From Methanomassiliicoccaceae archaeon (lineage in GTDB: Archaea; Thermoplasmatota; Thermoplasmata; Methanomassiliicoccales; Methanomethylophilaceae), in assembly GCA_016282555.1 (NCBI GenBank), contig JAEEKU010000171.1, forward strand, positions 1-14,403: a stretch of DNA of 14,403 nucleotides, in the 5' to 3' direction. The position numbers and the translations under genes were made by a program. Positions 5,497 to 13,522 of this stretch are shown here, one piece after another. Under the pieces are notes generated by a model. It was not told the origin of the DNA. It worked only from the letters and a program-made list of their open reading frames with translations, and did no database searches. How positions within the stretch are numbered: the stretch's first letter is position 1; each line of letters opens with the position of its first letter.

Positions 5497-6534
5497 TCAC
5501 GGGACCAGATACAGAGCGTCGTCCCATTCCGTGACGCATACGCTCTCCCCGGGAACGAAGCCCTCCGGAACGCGGAGATCCGCGACAGAATAATTGACGG
5601 GATTCATCACCTGGATCTCGCTTCCAGAAGAGCTGATGACCTCCGCCCGCTTCAGCTCCGATCCCTTCTCGATCACTTTGAGATCCGGCATCTCGGTTCT
5701 TCTCACGGCTCTCTCCCTGAAATTCATCAGATCCAGAACGCGCCCCCCGGTTCCGGATACCTTCACAAGCTTGCACAGCCTGTTCTCGAAAAGAACGACG
5801 TCTCCGGTATGGTACTCCGGAAGCCTCACCAGGTACGTCAGGCGGTACATGTCCTGCCCGTCCTCGGTCTTTCCGACGAGTTTCGGCGATTCCTTGAACT
5901 CGGCGCAGTACATGTCCGCCAGTTCCTTGGCGGCGGATCTCCCCAGCTGTATCGATGAAAGATAAACATCTATCCCTCCGGGGACCTCCTCGGTCTTGGT
6001 TATGAACAGCTGCTTGTTGGTCTCCGCCTGCCTTCCGACGAAGTTCTCCGTGACCTCCAGCGCCTCCGATATAAGATCCCCGGACGCGTTTCTGGATCCG
6101 GATCTTATCTGAAGAATCGAAGTATAATAATTGCCAAGTTTCCTCGAACACGGTTTGCAGACAGTGTTCTTGATGCGGACCGTCGTCGAAACCGTCTCGG
6201 ACACTTCGATCCCCCTCACGAGACACGCGAACTCCATCGCGACCTCGTAGACGTAAGGATCCTGGGCCTCCACCGAGAGAGTCTTCGTCTTCTTCCTGTC
6301 TATTTCCGCTTCCCTGATGACTCCGCAGGACGAGAAGGCGGCGTCCTGCACGGCGTCCAGCAAGGTGCACCTGACCCACCTGTCGTTAAGAAAGAACTCG
6401 CCGCATCCGGTGCAGGTTTTAAGATCCGTATGATGAGGAGCGGTAACGATCTTCCTGCCGTCCAGCCAGCACTCCGCGCACATTCCGTCCAGAAGCTCGG
6501 AGCAGTCCTTTCCGCAGCTGACGCAGAAACTCAC
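5497..6534 (-). CDS. nmd3: NMD3 homologue, ribosome-associated zinc protein
   Basis: This is a 345-residue archaeal homologue of eukaryotic NMD3, the adaptor for export of the large ribosomal subunit. Archaea have no nucleus, so a role in large-subunit maturation or quality control is assumed from the family. Four paired-cysteine motifs typical of the family are visible: C4-x2-C7, C19-x2-C22, C41-x2-C44 and C126-x2-C129, expected to bind zinc. The remainder is beta-rich, with a late OB/SH3-like stretch (TGDVVLFENRLCKLVKVSG). The start is the GTG at 6534, which overlaps the stop of the upstream DUF424 gene as GTGA and gives MSFCVSCG. The frame stays open to 6666, but that part is antisense-like arginine-rich sequence inside DUF424 and is rejected. 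The DUF424-NMD3 pairing is a familiar archaeal arrangement and supports a ribosome-related role for both. Confidence 0.92.
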   Translation of the reverse strand: MSFCVSCGKDCSELLDGMCAECWLDGRKIVTAPHHTDLKTCTGCGEFFLNDRWVRCTLLDAVQDAAFSSCGVIREAEIDRKKTKTLSVEAQDPYVYEVAMEFACLVRGIEVSETVSTTVRIKNTVCKPCSRKLGNYYTSILQIRSGSRNASGDLISEALEVTENFVGRQAETNKQLFITKTEEVPGGIDVYLSSIQLGRSAAKELADMYCAEFKESPKLVGKTEDGQDMYRLTYLVRLPEYHTGDVVLFENRLCKLVKVSGTGGRVLDLMNFRERAVRRTEMPDLKVIEKGSELKRAEVISSSGSEIQVMNPVNYSVADLRVPEGFVPGESVCVTEWDDALYLVP

Positions 6535-6818
6535 ATCATCACGACCACTAAATATTTCGTTCCGGCGATCTCGAACGCGCTGTCCGCGGAGGCGTATCCC
6601 TCCCTCACGGCCACGGAGACAGCCTCGTCTCCGATGAGATTCATGGATCCGGCGGATCTCATCCATTCCGCCAGAGTGTCCGCGTCCACGCTCGTTCCGT
6701 TGTAGAATTCCCCCACGGAAATTTTTCTCCCTCCGTCTTCCAGCACGGTGCCGAGAAGATGTTCGTCGCAGACCGCGAGGATCGTCTCCCCTCCGGCCCG
6801 GTGCATTCTAGCCAGCAT
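6531..6818 (-). CDS. DUF424 family protein
   Basis: This 95-residue small archaeal protein belongs to the DUF424 family. Its opening MLARMHRAGGETILAVCDEHLLGTV is the family signature, and the later NLIGDEAVSVAVREG block fits too. No catalytic motif or membrane segment is seen. The biochemical function of the family is unknown, but DUF424 genes often sit next to NMD3 and translation genes. Here the gene is coupled on both sides: its ATG shares one base with the mcm stop (TGATG) and its stop overlaps the nmd3 GTG (GTGA). The three are therefore almost certainly translated from one message. Confidence 0.9.
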   Translation of the reverse strand: MLARMHRAGGETILAVCDEHLLGTVLEDGGRKISVGEFYNGTSVDADTLAEWMRSAGSMNLIGDEAVSVAVREGYASADSAFEIAGTKYLVVVMM

Positions 6819-8923
6819 CAGATCACCTGCATGTAGGTCCCTTTCTGGGTTTTAATTACTTCGCCCTTTCCGCTGAGGGTGTTGAGGGTCTCCCTGACCT
6901 CGTCCTCGGTCAGACCGTTCGAAGAGGAATGGATTATTATCTCGTCCAGCGTCAGGCCGTCGTCCCCTCCGAACTCGCTGAGGATTCTTTTGATAACCTT
7001 GATTTTATCGCGGCTCTTCGCCGAGATTCCGGACATTACTTTGTCAATATCGAATCCGCCGTCCGGGCTGCCGGCGATCTTCCTCAGATAGAACTCCACA
7101 AGGTCCACCGCGCGGTTGGCGTCCAGATCCGTCACGGTCTCGCTGAGCCTCATCTTGGCGGACGCTTCGGAGAGACGGACGAAAGCCTCCAGCTGCCTCG
7201 CGGTTATGGGAACGGAGTCCCCCTGGGAGGAGCTTCTGATGGACAGATAGCTTTTGCTGATGATGTCCAGGGCGCTGTCGGTCATCACCGGGACTATGCG
7301 CTTGGAGTACGCTACATACTTCCGAAGAATCTCGACGTCGTAGACCGGGCGGATGTCGTTGGTGCGCTCGATTATAGCTTTCATGTCCACGCCCTCGATG
7401 ACGCTGTCCTCCGGCTTCATGCGTACCTGCCCGCGCTGGTGGGCGGAGAGAATATGGTTGGTGATTTTAGTGTCCCTCTTCTTGTCCGGGCTGTCGGTGA
7501 GCACGAAGATCAGATCGAAACGGGACATCAGAGCCGGCGGGAGGTTTATCTGATCGTAGATCGGAGTGTCTGTGTCGAACCTCCCGTACTTGGGGTTGGC
7601 CGCGGCCAGCATGGAGCATCTGCACTGGAGGGTAGCCGTAATTCCCGCTTTCGCCACGGATATCTTCTGGGACTCCATGGCCTCGTGCAGGGAGGATCTG
7701 TCCTGCTCCGTCATCTTGTCCAGCTCGTCGATGCACGCCAGCCCCTTGTCGGCGAGGACCAGGGCCCCGGCCTCCAGAGTCCATCTCCCGTCTCCGAAAT
7801 CGTCTCTCACGGCGGCGGCGGTCAGACCCGCAGCGGAGGCGGACTTTCCTGATGCATAAATGCCTCTGGGCGCGAGCATGCTCATATACCTCAGGAGCTG
7901 CGATTTCGCGACACCGGGATCTCCCATCAGAAGAATGTGCATGTCGCCTCTGATGACCGTGCCGTCGTCCAGCACTTTGTGGGATCCCCCGAACAACTGC
8001 AGCGCGATGGCTCTTTTGACCTCGTCCAGACCGTTGATCGTCGGGGAGATGGATTTCACTATGTTGTCGAACAGCTCCGGATCCCTGGACATCTCCAATA
8101 TCCTCTTCTCGTCCTCGTCCGTTATCTGGATCTCGTCGTATTCGTGCTGCTCGAACTCCACCGAGAGCACGTCCAGGAACGTGTCGAAGACGGTGGACTT
8201 GTCCCTGTCCGATTTCTCGACGGCTCTCAGCACTCCGATGAGGGTAATGCGGTTTCCGGCGGTGACCTGTCCCGCGATGTCGTCCTCCACGTATCCGGAG
8301 ATCCTCTCCGGCTGCGCTCCGCCCCTGAGCCCCTCCGGGCTCTCCTGGATCTCGATCTTCTGGGTGTCGGTGTACAGCGACTCTCCCTGATCCAGGATGA
8401 AGCGCACGGCCTGCTTGTTGCATCCGCCCTCCGGATTGCTGCACATCGTCGGTTCGCGGAGAATCATCCCGTTCTGCTCCACCCACATCTCGCAGCCGCA
8501 TCTGGCGCATCTGAAGAGAGCGTAAGTCATGCGGGGCTTCACCGTGGTGACTTTTCTCGCCAGCCCTTCCACCGCTACCAGTTTCAGAAGATGATCGGCC
8601 CTGAGGTTCCTTATCTCCACAGTCGCGTCCCGGGGGAGGTTGAATATCCTCACGTGCACGGAATTCTCCGGACGGTCCATGTTGGGAACCAGCGACAGAA
8701 CCACTTTCTTGGCTATCTCCAGGGATCTGTCCGGATATTCCAGAACGAACATGGCGAAATCCACGTTGTACGCGTTGATATCTGCGTAATCGACTCTGAG
8801 ACTGCGCAGCTGCGGGTATTTGCTGGCTATTTCGGCTATGGCTATGCTGTACTTGTCCTTGGTGAAAATTTCGGACCATGACTCCTCTATATCCGCGTCC
8901 TGAAGATTAGCCGCCGTTCTCAT
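6818..8923 (-). CDS. mcm: MCM replicative DNA helicase
   Basis: This 701-residue protein is the minichromosome maintenance helicase, which forms a ring that unwinds DNA 3' to 5' at the replication fork. The N-terminal domain includes a zinc site (CARCGC near 138-143, then two cysteines in CSNPEGGC). The ATPase domain has Walker A GDPGVAKSQ (about 333-341), Walker B LACIDELDKM (about 393-402), sensor 1 AAANPKYG (about 439-446) and the arginine-finger region MSRFDLIF (about 463-470). A C-terminal winged helix follows (DEIIIHSSSNGLTEDEVRETLNTLSGKGEVI). All key residues are intact. The start is the ATG at 8923, which overlaps the upstream small gene's stop as ATGA. The frame is open upstream to 9043, but that stretch is arginine/glycine-rich shadow sequence within the upstream gene and is rejected. 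Confidence 0.97.
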   Translation of the reverse strand: MRTAANLQDADIEESWSEIFTKDKYSIAIAEIASKYPQLRSLRVDYADINAYNVDFAMFVLEYPDRSLEIAKKVVLSLVPNMDRPENSVHVRIFNLPRDATVEIRNLRADHLLKLVAVEGLARKVTTVKPRMTYALFRCARCGCEMWVEQNGMILREPTMCSNPEGGCNKQAVRFILDQGESLYTDTQKIEIQESPEGLRGGAQPERISGYVEDDIAGQVTAGNRITLIGVLRAVEKSDRDKSTVFDTFLDVLSVEFEQHEYDEIQITDEDEKRILEMSRDPELFDNIVKSISPTINGLDEVKRAIALQLFGGSHKVLDDGTVIRGDMHILLMGDPGVAKSQLLRYMSMLAPRGIYASGKSASAAGLTAAAVRDDFGDGRWTLEAGALVLADKGLACIDELDKMTEQDRSSLHEAMESQKISVAKAGITATLQCRCSMLAAANPKYGRFDTDTPIYDQINLPPALMSRFDLIFVLTDSPDKKRDTKITNHILSAHQRGQVRMKPEDSVIEGVDMKAIIERTNDIRPVYDVEILRKYVAYSKRIVPVMTDSALDIISKSYLSIRSSSQGDSVPITARQLEAFVRLSEASAKMRLSETVTDLDANRAVDLVEFYLRKIAGSPDGGFDIDKVMSGISAKSRDKIKVIKRILSEFGGDDGLTLDEIIIHSSSNGLTEDEVRETLNTLSGKGEVIKTQKGTYMQVI

Positions 8924-9147
8924 TCCCCCTCTTCTCTCTTTCCGGCCCACCAGATCCATCCGCCGCGCTCCATCGAAACCTGCCCGCATATGAATCCGGC
9001 CCTGCGGTACTTGGCCAGAGTCTTGGCGAGATCGTCGGGGCATCTGTATCCGAAGAGATGCTCCAGCCTGTCTGTGGCCTCCGCGGTGGTGAGCCTGTCG
9101 CCGCCGAGAGCATCCAGTATCATATTGAGAAGGTCGTCGTCTGCCAT
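8920..9147 (-). CDS. Small winged-helix-like protein translationally coupled to mcm
   Basis: This is a 75-residue soluble protein. The predicted layout is helix DDLLNMILDALGG, helix LTTAEATDRLEHLFG, recognition-like helix CPDDLAKTLAKYRRAGFI, then a beta wing CGQVSMERGGWIWWA. That is the order of a winged helix-turn-helix, which suggests DNA or protein binding; I do not recognise a named family. The ATG at 9147 is chosen over the GTG at 9156 because GGGTG lies six bases ahead of it. The stop overlaps the mcm ATG as ATGA, so expression is coupled to the helicase. In some archaea a GINS gene is found beside mcm, but this protein does not look like GINS. A regulator or accessory factor of replication is a reasonable inference. 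Confidence 0.8.
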   Translation of the reverse strand: MADDDLLNMILDALGGDRLTTAEATDRLEHLFGYRCPDDLAKTLAKYRRAGFICGQVSMERGGWIWWAGKREEGE

Positions 9148-9169
9148 AGCATGCACCCTATGCCGATGT

Positions 9170-9183
9170 CAAAAATAATAATT
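9170..9183 (-). promoter_or_regulatory. AT-rich promoter of the winged-helix/mcm/DUF424/nmd3 operon
   Basis: The minus strand carries an ATTATTATTTTT stretch centred near 9177, about 25-30 bases ahead of the ATG at 9147. This is the right place for a TATA box in the 56-base gap after the ABC exporter gene. Its T-run could also terminate the exporter transcript. Confidence 0.45.
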
Positions 9184-9203
9184 GCTACCAAGAGATATTT
9201 TTG

Positions 9204-10982
9204 TTAAAACGGAGACGCTCGCTCGTCGAAGTCCCCGAACCCGGAGCTGTACAGTTCCCGGTACAGTCCCTTTCTTCCGAGAAGCTCGCTGTGGCTTCCC
9301 TGCTCCGCGATTCTCCCGTCCTTCAGAACAACTATCAGATCCGCGTTCACGACCGTGCTCAGACGATGCGCTATGATAAACGAAGTGCGCCCCTCCATAA
9401 GCCCGTCCATGCCTTTCTGGATCACCTTTTCGGTTCTGGTATCTATGGAGCTCGTGGCTTCGTCCATGATTATCATGGGCGCGTTTCTGATGATCGCGCG
9501 GGCGATCGTTATCTGCTGCTTCTGTCCTGCGGAAATCATAACCGACTGATCCAGCACGGTGTCGTATCCCCGGGGAAGACCCGTGATGAAATCGTGGATT
9601 CCCGCTTTGCGGCAGGCCTCCTCGATCTCCCGGTCGGATACTCCGGTTTCGTTGAAGACCAGATTCTCCCTGACCGTGCCGGAAAACAGCCAGGTCTCCT
9701 GAAGAACCAGCGAAAAGGCCGAATGGAGAGAGGCTCCCGTGATATCCCTGACGGATCTCCCGTCGATGAGGATGTCCCCCGAGTCGGGCTCGTAGAACCT
9801 CAGAAGAAGATTCATAAGAGTCGTCTTTCCGGCTCCGGTGGGCCCGACTATCGCCACTCTGGTTCCCGGGCTCACGTCGAGCGAGAAGCCGCGTATCACC
9901 GGATCCGAACCGGGGTAGCCGAAGGTGACGTCCCTGAATGACACCTCCCCCTTCACGTCCGCAAGATCCGCTTTTCCGGAATCGTCCCCGGCATCCGGCT
10001 GGCCGAGGATGAGGGAGATCCTCTCGTACGAGGCGGCGACCGACTGGAGCGACGTGATGGCCTCGGACATCTGCTGCATCGGGCGGCTGAGATTTTTCGC
10101 GTATATGATGAAGGCGACGATCACCCCGTACGTTATCTGAGAGCTCATCGCCAGCAGTATTCCCGCCAGACAGACGGAAACGTAGCTGAGATTGTTCATG
10201 AATCCCATCAGCTGAGGCGTGATCCCCGTGAAGAACCTGGCTCTGCGGGCGCTGCGGAAGAGGCTGCCGTTATACTCCTCGAACTGCTCCGCGATCTGAT
10301 CCTCTGCGCCGTAAGCGATGACCGCGCGGCGTCCCGAATACGTCTCCTCCACGAGCGCGTTGATGCGGCCGAGATCCGCCGACTGCTGCCTGAAGAATTT
10401 CTGCGTGCGCGATACCGTATAGCGCACTATGAAAAATCCCGAAACGGACGGAATCATCGCGGCGGCCGTCAGAGCCGGACTCATCCATAGCATCAGGGCG
10501 ACCGTGACGACCAGTATGGAAACGGACGTCGCCAGGGCGTTGATTCCGTTTCCGCTCTCCTCCCCGATGGTGTCCGCATCGTTTATGACGCGGCTCATGA
10601 GATCCCCGGTCCTGCAGCGATCCAGATATCCAATCGGCAGAGAGTTTATTTTGTCCATGAGAAGCGATCTCATGAATCCCGCGATCCTCTGGCCGGTTGC
10701 CGGTATTATATACCTGTATGCGACGGTGCAGAGCCCCCCGAAAGAGTACAGGACGACCAGAATGCAGCTCAGGAAGGTTATTCTCTCCAGATCGATGCTG
10801 TTTCCCGACGGCAGTATCCCGCCGAGTATCTCGTCCGTTATCTCCGAAAGAAACTGCGGCCCTATGGCGGACATCAGAGATCCCGTCAGAGACAGGGCTA
10901 CGCCGATGAAAACCGGAACGCGGAAGTCCCTGATAAGACGGAAAAACCCGGTTATCTGGTACCAGAACCCGTCCTCCCGCAT
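9204..10982 (-). CDS. ABC exporter, half-transporter with intact catalytic residues
   Basis: This 592-residue half-transporter has an N-terminal six-helix ABC exporter domain fused to a nucleotide-binding domain. Motifs in the ATPase domain are Walker A GPTGAGKTT (about 378-386), Q-loop LQETWLFSG, signature ISAGQKQQ (about 481-488), Walker B MIIMDEATSS with the catalytic glutamate (about 502-511), and H-loop IAHRLST (about 534-540). The signature is altered from SGGQ to SAGQ. Its ATG shares one base with the stop of the upstream half-transporter gene (TGATG), so the two are made in equal amounts and very probably form a heterodimer. The substrate cannot be told from sequence; multidrug, lipid and peptide exporters all share this architecture. 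Confidence 0.95.
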   Translation of the reverse strand: MREDGFWYQITGFFRLIRDFRVPVFIGVALSLTGSLMSAIGPQFLSEITDEILGGILPSGNSIDLERITFLSCILVVLYSFGGLCTVAYRYIIPATGQRIAGFMRSLLMDKINSLPIGYLDRCRTGDLMSRVINDADTIGEESGNGINALATSVSILVVTVALMLWMSPALTAAAMIPSVSGFFIVRYTVSRTQKFFRQQSADLGRINALVEETYSGRRAVIAYGAEDQIAEQFEEYNGSLFRSARRARFFTGITPQLMGFMNNLSYVSVCLAGILLAMSSQITYGVIVAFIIYAKNLSRPMQQMSEAITSLQSVAASYERISLILGQPDAGDDSGKADLADVKGEVSFRDVTFGYPGSDPVIRGFSLDVSPGTRVAIVGPTGAGKTTLMNLLLRFYEPDSGDILIDGRSVRDITGASLHSAFSLVLQETWLFSGTVRENLVFNETGVSDREIEEACRKAGIHDFITGLPRGYDTVLDQSVMISAGQKQQITIARAIIRNAPMIIMDEATSSIDTRTEKVIQKGMDGLMEGRTSFIIAHRLSTVVNADLIVVLKDGRIAEQGSHSELLGRKGLYRELYSSGFGDFDERASPF

Positions 10983-12706
10983 CAGCGCGCGCCCCCTGCG
11001 GATTCCAGTATCTCCCGGTACAGCGGACAGGCGGACATCAGTTCCTCGTGGGTTCCGAATCCGGCAACCCTTCCGCCGCTGAGAACGAGGATCTTATCGG
11101 CGTCCAGAACGGCGCCGATCCTCTGGGAGATTATGATTTTCGTCTTTCCCCCGAGCTTTTCCCTGATTATTCCGCGGATCTCCGATTCCGTAACGTAATC
11201 CAGAGCCGAGAAGGTATCGTCGAGAACGTAGATGTCCGGATCCCTGCAGAAGGCTCTCGCCAGCGATATTCTCTGCCTCTGGCCGCCGGAAAAGTTCCTT
11301 CCGCGCTGCTCCGTCTCCGAGTCCGCTCCGTTCTCCAGATCGTAAACGAAGCCCGCCCGGGAATCCTCCAGCGATCTCTCTACGTCCGCGTCTCCCCTGA
11401 GCCCGTTGCCGCATCCGTAATTCACGTTCCGGCGCACCGTTCCCGAAAAGATGACCGGTTCCTGGCTCACGTACCCTATCCTGCTGCGGAGATAGTCCGT
11501 TCCGTATTCCCGGATATCCGAGCCTCCGATGAGGATCTCGCCCTTATCCGGATCGTAGAATCTCATAATCAGATCCGCCAGCGTGCTTTTTCCGGAACCG
11601 GTCGGACCTATGACGGCGAGAGTCTCCCCCTTCCCGATATCGAAGCTGACGTCCGAAAGAGAATCCTTTCTGGAATCCGGATAACGGAAAGAGACGCCGC
11701 GGAACGATATGCCGCCCAGATCTCCGGACGTGATGCTCCCTCCGGCTTCCGGCGTCTCCGCTTCGAGAACCTCGCCGATGCGCTTCAGACTTACAAGGGC
11801 CTTGGGAAGCGCCCTGTACGTGCCTATAAGCCCGTTTATGGACGACAGAACCATCGCGGCATATGTCGCATAGACCACCATATCGGAGAACAGCAGAAGG
11901 CTTTCGGTGTACCCCGGCGTGCCGATTATTATACCCGCGCCCATCCAGTACACGGCCATCACCAGAATGTCGCTTATCATCTGGGACACCGGCCCGGAGA
12001 AGGACATCGCCCTGGCGACGTACAGATTATTGTCCAGAACGGCTTTGTTGGAAGCGTCGAACTTGTCCTTTCTGTTTTTTTCGGCGTTGCAGGCGCGTAT
12101 CACGCGCATTCCGCTGAGGCTCTCCCTGACGTTTTTGTTCAGATCGTCGGTGAGAGTCTGGATGCGTCTCATCTTCGGCAGGGCCAGATGAAAGCTGGCG
12201 AACATCACGATTACCATTATAACGGCCGAGAACGCCACTGCCTCCGCCCAGCGCGGATCCCCGCTCATTATCCTGGAAACGGCCCATACGGTAGTGATCG
12301 GAGCCCTGAACGTTATCTGCAGAGTCGCGGCGAGAAACGTCTGCACGTGCAGAACATCGTTCGTGGTGCGGGTGATGAGGCTCGCCAGAGAGAACCTGCC
12401 GAAATCCCTCTCGGAAAGAGAGATCGTTTTCCTGAACGCCTCGCGGCGCATGCTGCTCGAAACGGACGAGCTGACGTATGCTGTCAGATAGCTGACGATA
12501 ACCGCGAGAACGAGCGCCGCGGCCGCGCAGAGAACCATCTCGGCGCCGTACCCTGACACGGCATCGGTGTTCTCGACCAGGAACGCGTCCGTGATCAGGT
12601 TCATGTACTCCGGCAGCCTGAGATCGAGATACACCTGGATAAGGATCAGAACGGCCGCCAGAGCCGTAAGGATCCTGCATCTGCGATCGAAAAATCTGAA
12701 CAGCAA
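10982..12706 (-). CDS. ABC exporter, half-transporter with degenerate catalytic residues
   Basis: This 574-residue half-transporter has the same exporter architecture, with N-terminal membrane helices followed by an ATPase domain. Walker A GPTGSGKST (about 365-373) and the signature NFSGGQRQR (about 469-477) are canonical. The Walker B motif reads IYVLDDTFSALD, with aspartate in place of the catalytic glutamate. The H-loop reads IIISQRIGA, with glutamine instead of histidine. These are the substitutions seen in the degenerate-site subunit of heterodimeric exporters such as TM287/288. Its changed residues pair with the changed SAGQ signature of the partner, so one ATP site is degenerate and the other intact. 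The start is a TTG at 12706 with GGAGAG eight bases upstream, since no ATG is available. It follows the methyltransferase genes after 42 bases on the same strand. Confidence 0.94.
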   Translation of the reverse strand: MLFRFFDRRCRILTALAAVLILIQVYLDLRLPEYMNLITDAFLVENTDAVSGYGAEMVLCAAAALVLAVIVSYLTAYVSSSVSSSMRREAFRKTISLSERDFGRFSLASLITRTTNDVLHVQTFLAATLQITFRAPITTVWAVSRIMSGDPRWAEAVAFSAVIMVIVMFASFHLALPKMRRIQTLTDDLNKNVRESLSGMRVIRACNAEKNRKDKFDASNKAVLDNNLYVARAMSFSGPVSQMISDILVMAVYWMGAGIIIGTPGYTESLLLFSDMVVYATYAAMVLSSINGLIGTYRALPKALVSLKRIGEVLEAETPEAGGSITSGDLGGISFRGVSFRYPDSRKDSLSDVSFDIGKGETLAVIGPTGSGKSTLADLIMRFYDPDKGEILIGGSDIREYGTDYLRSRIGYVSQEPVIFSGTVRRNVNYGCGNGLRGDADVERSLEDSRAGFVYDLENGADSETEQRGRNFSGGQRQRISLARAFCRDPDIYVLDDTFSALDYVTESEIRGIIREKLGGKTKIIISQRIGAVLDADKILVLSGGRVAGFGTHEELMSACPLYREILESAGGAR

Positions 12707-12731
12707 AACAATCTCTCTCCGGAAAGGAAGG

Positions 12732-12744
12732 CAGGAGCCTCCTG
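12732..12744 (-). promoter_or_regulatory. 13-bp palindrome between methyltransferase and ABC genes
   Basis: On the minus strand CAGGAG-G-CTCCTG is a perfect inverted repeat in the 42-base gap between the second methyltransferase stop and the exporter start, followed by a pyrimidine-rich tract. It could be an operator, a weak RNA hairpin that tunes read-through, or chance. No clear TATA box is seen in the gap, so the ABC genes may depend on the upstream promoter. Confidence 0.4.
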
Positions 12745-12748
12745 TTTC

Positions 12749-13522
12749 TCACCGGCCTTTGACGGCCCAGAGGAAGAAGAAATGAGGGTTGGACAGCGTC
12801 CCGTTTTCCGGAGGATGGAAATTGAAGTTGTCCGCGAACAATATCTCGACGGATCCGGCCCCGGCGTATTTCAGAACGGAGATGTCCCATTCCGGACGGC
12901 TGACGCTGTTCAGAGGCAGGTCTTTCATCCCCGCGCCCTTCTCCTTCATTATTTCCCTCTGCTCCTCGGATTCGCGATGCCTCAGGTACGGATTTTTCCT
13001 GAGATCCTCCGCGGTGATCTCCCTGTTCACGGCATCCTCCATCCTGAATTCGGAATAGGAAGCGTCGATCGTGCAGAGAATGCCGCCTTTTCTGAGCACC
13101 CTCATCATCCCCTCGTAAGCTTTTTCGGGATGCGGCAGGTTCCAGATGACGTTCCGGGACACGGCGAGATCGAACGTTCCGTCTTCGAATTCCAGATTTT
13201 CCGCATCCATGCGGACGAACTTTCCCTCGATCCCGTACCTGCGGCAGTTGTCTCCGGCTTTCCTGAGCATTTCCTCCGAATAGTCGATGCCGGTGACGTC
13301 GTGGCCCATCCGTCCCAGCATTATGGAGAAGAATCCCGGGCCGCACCCGCAGTCCAGAACCTTCAGCTTTCCGCCGGGAAGGCGGGGACGGATCAGGGAC
13401 ATCCAGTTTTCCCCGATCCCCTCCTCTATGTCGTCCAGTATCGTCTCGGAATAGCTTTCCGAACTGCAGTCCCAGTACTCTCCGTTGTCTTCGCGGCTGA
13501 ATTCCGTTAAATCACCACTCAG
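12749..13522 (-). CDS. Class I SAM-dependent methyltransferase (second of a tandem pair)
   Basis: This is a protein of about 257 residues with a Rossmann-type methyltransferase core. Motif I is KVLDCGCGPGFFS, followed by the acidic VTGIDYSEEM loop, the VRMDAENLEFEDGTFDLAVSRNVIW post-I to motif IV region, and VLRKGGIL. A conserved N-terminal EYWDCSSESYSE block is typical of this methyltransferase group. The substrate is unknown. It is a diverged copy of the gene just upstream. No ATG, GTG or TTG is available in frame before the YWD block. The likely start is the CTG at 13522-13520, which overlaps the upstream stop as CTGA. A start further downstream would remove the conserved N-terminus. An AGTGGTGATTTAACG stretch after the stop contains GGTGA, so initiation a few codons further in (for example at ACG) is a less likely alternative. 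The longer open frame to 14155 is a shadow inside the first methyltransferase. Confidence 0.88.
   Translation of the reverse strand: MSGDLTEFSREDNGEYWDCSSESYSETILDDIEEGIGENWMSLIRPRLPGGKLKVLDCGCGPGFFSIMLGRMGHDVTGIDYSEEMLRKAGDNCRRYGIEGKFVRMDAENLEFEDGTFDLAVSRNVIWNLPHPEKAYEGMMRVLRKGGILCTIDASYSEFRMEDAVNREITAEDLRKNPYLRHRESEEQREIMKEKGAGMKDLPLNSVSRPEWDISVLKYAGAGSVEILFADNFNFHPPENGTLSNPHFFFLWAVKGR

Noticed and set aside
7467..8879. 470-codon open frame on the minus strand
   Set aside because: It is an alternative frame inside mcm with no domain signature.
8924..9043. N-terminal extension of MCM
   Set aside because: It overlaps the small upstream gene, has arginine/glycine-rich shadow composition, and the ATG at 8923 forms a proper ATGA junction and matches the MCM N-terminus.
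11048..12556. 502-codon open frame on the plus strand
   Set aside because: It is antisense to the ABC half-transporter, which has all expected motifs. The translation is arginine-rich and featureless.
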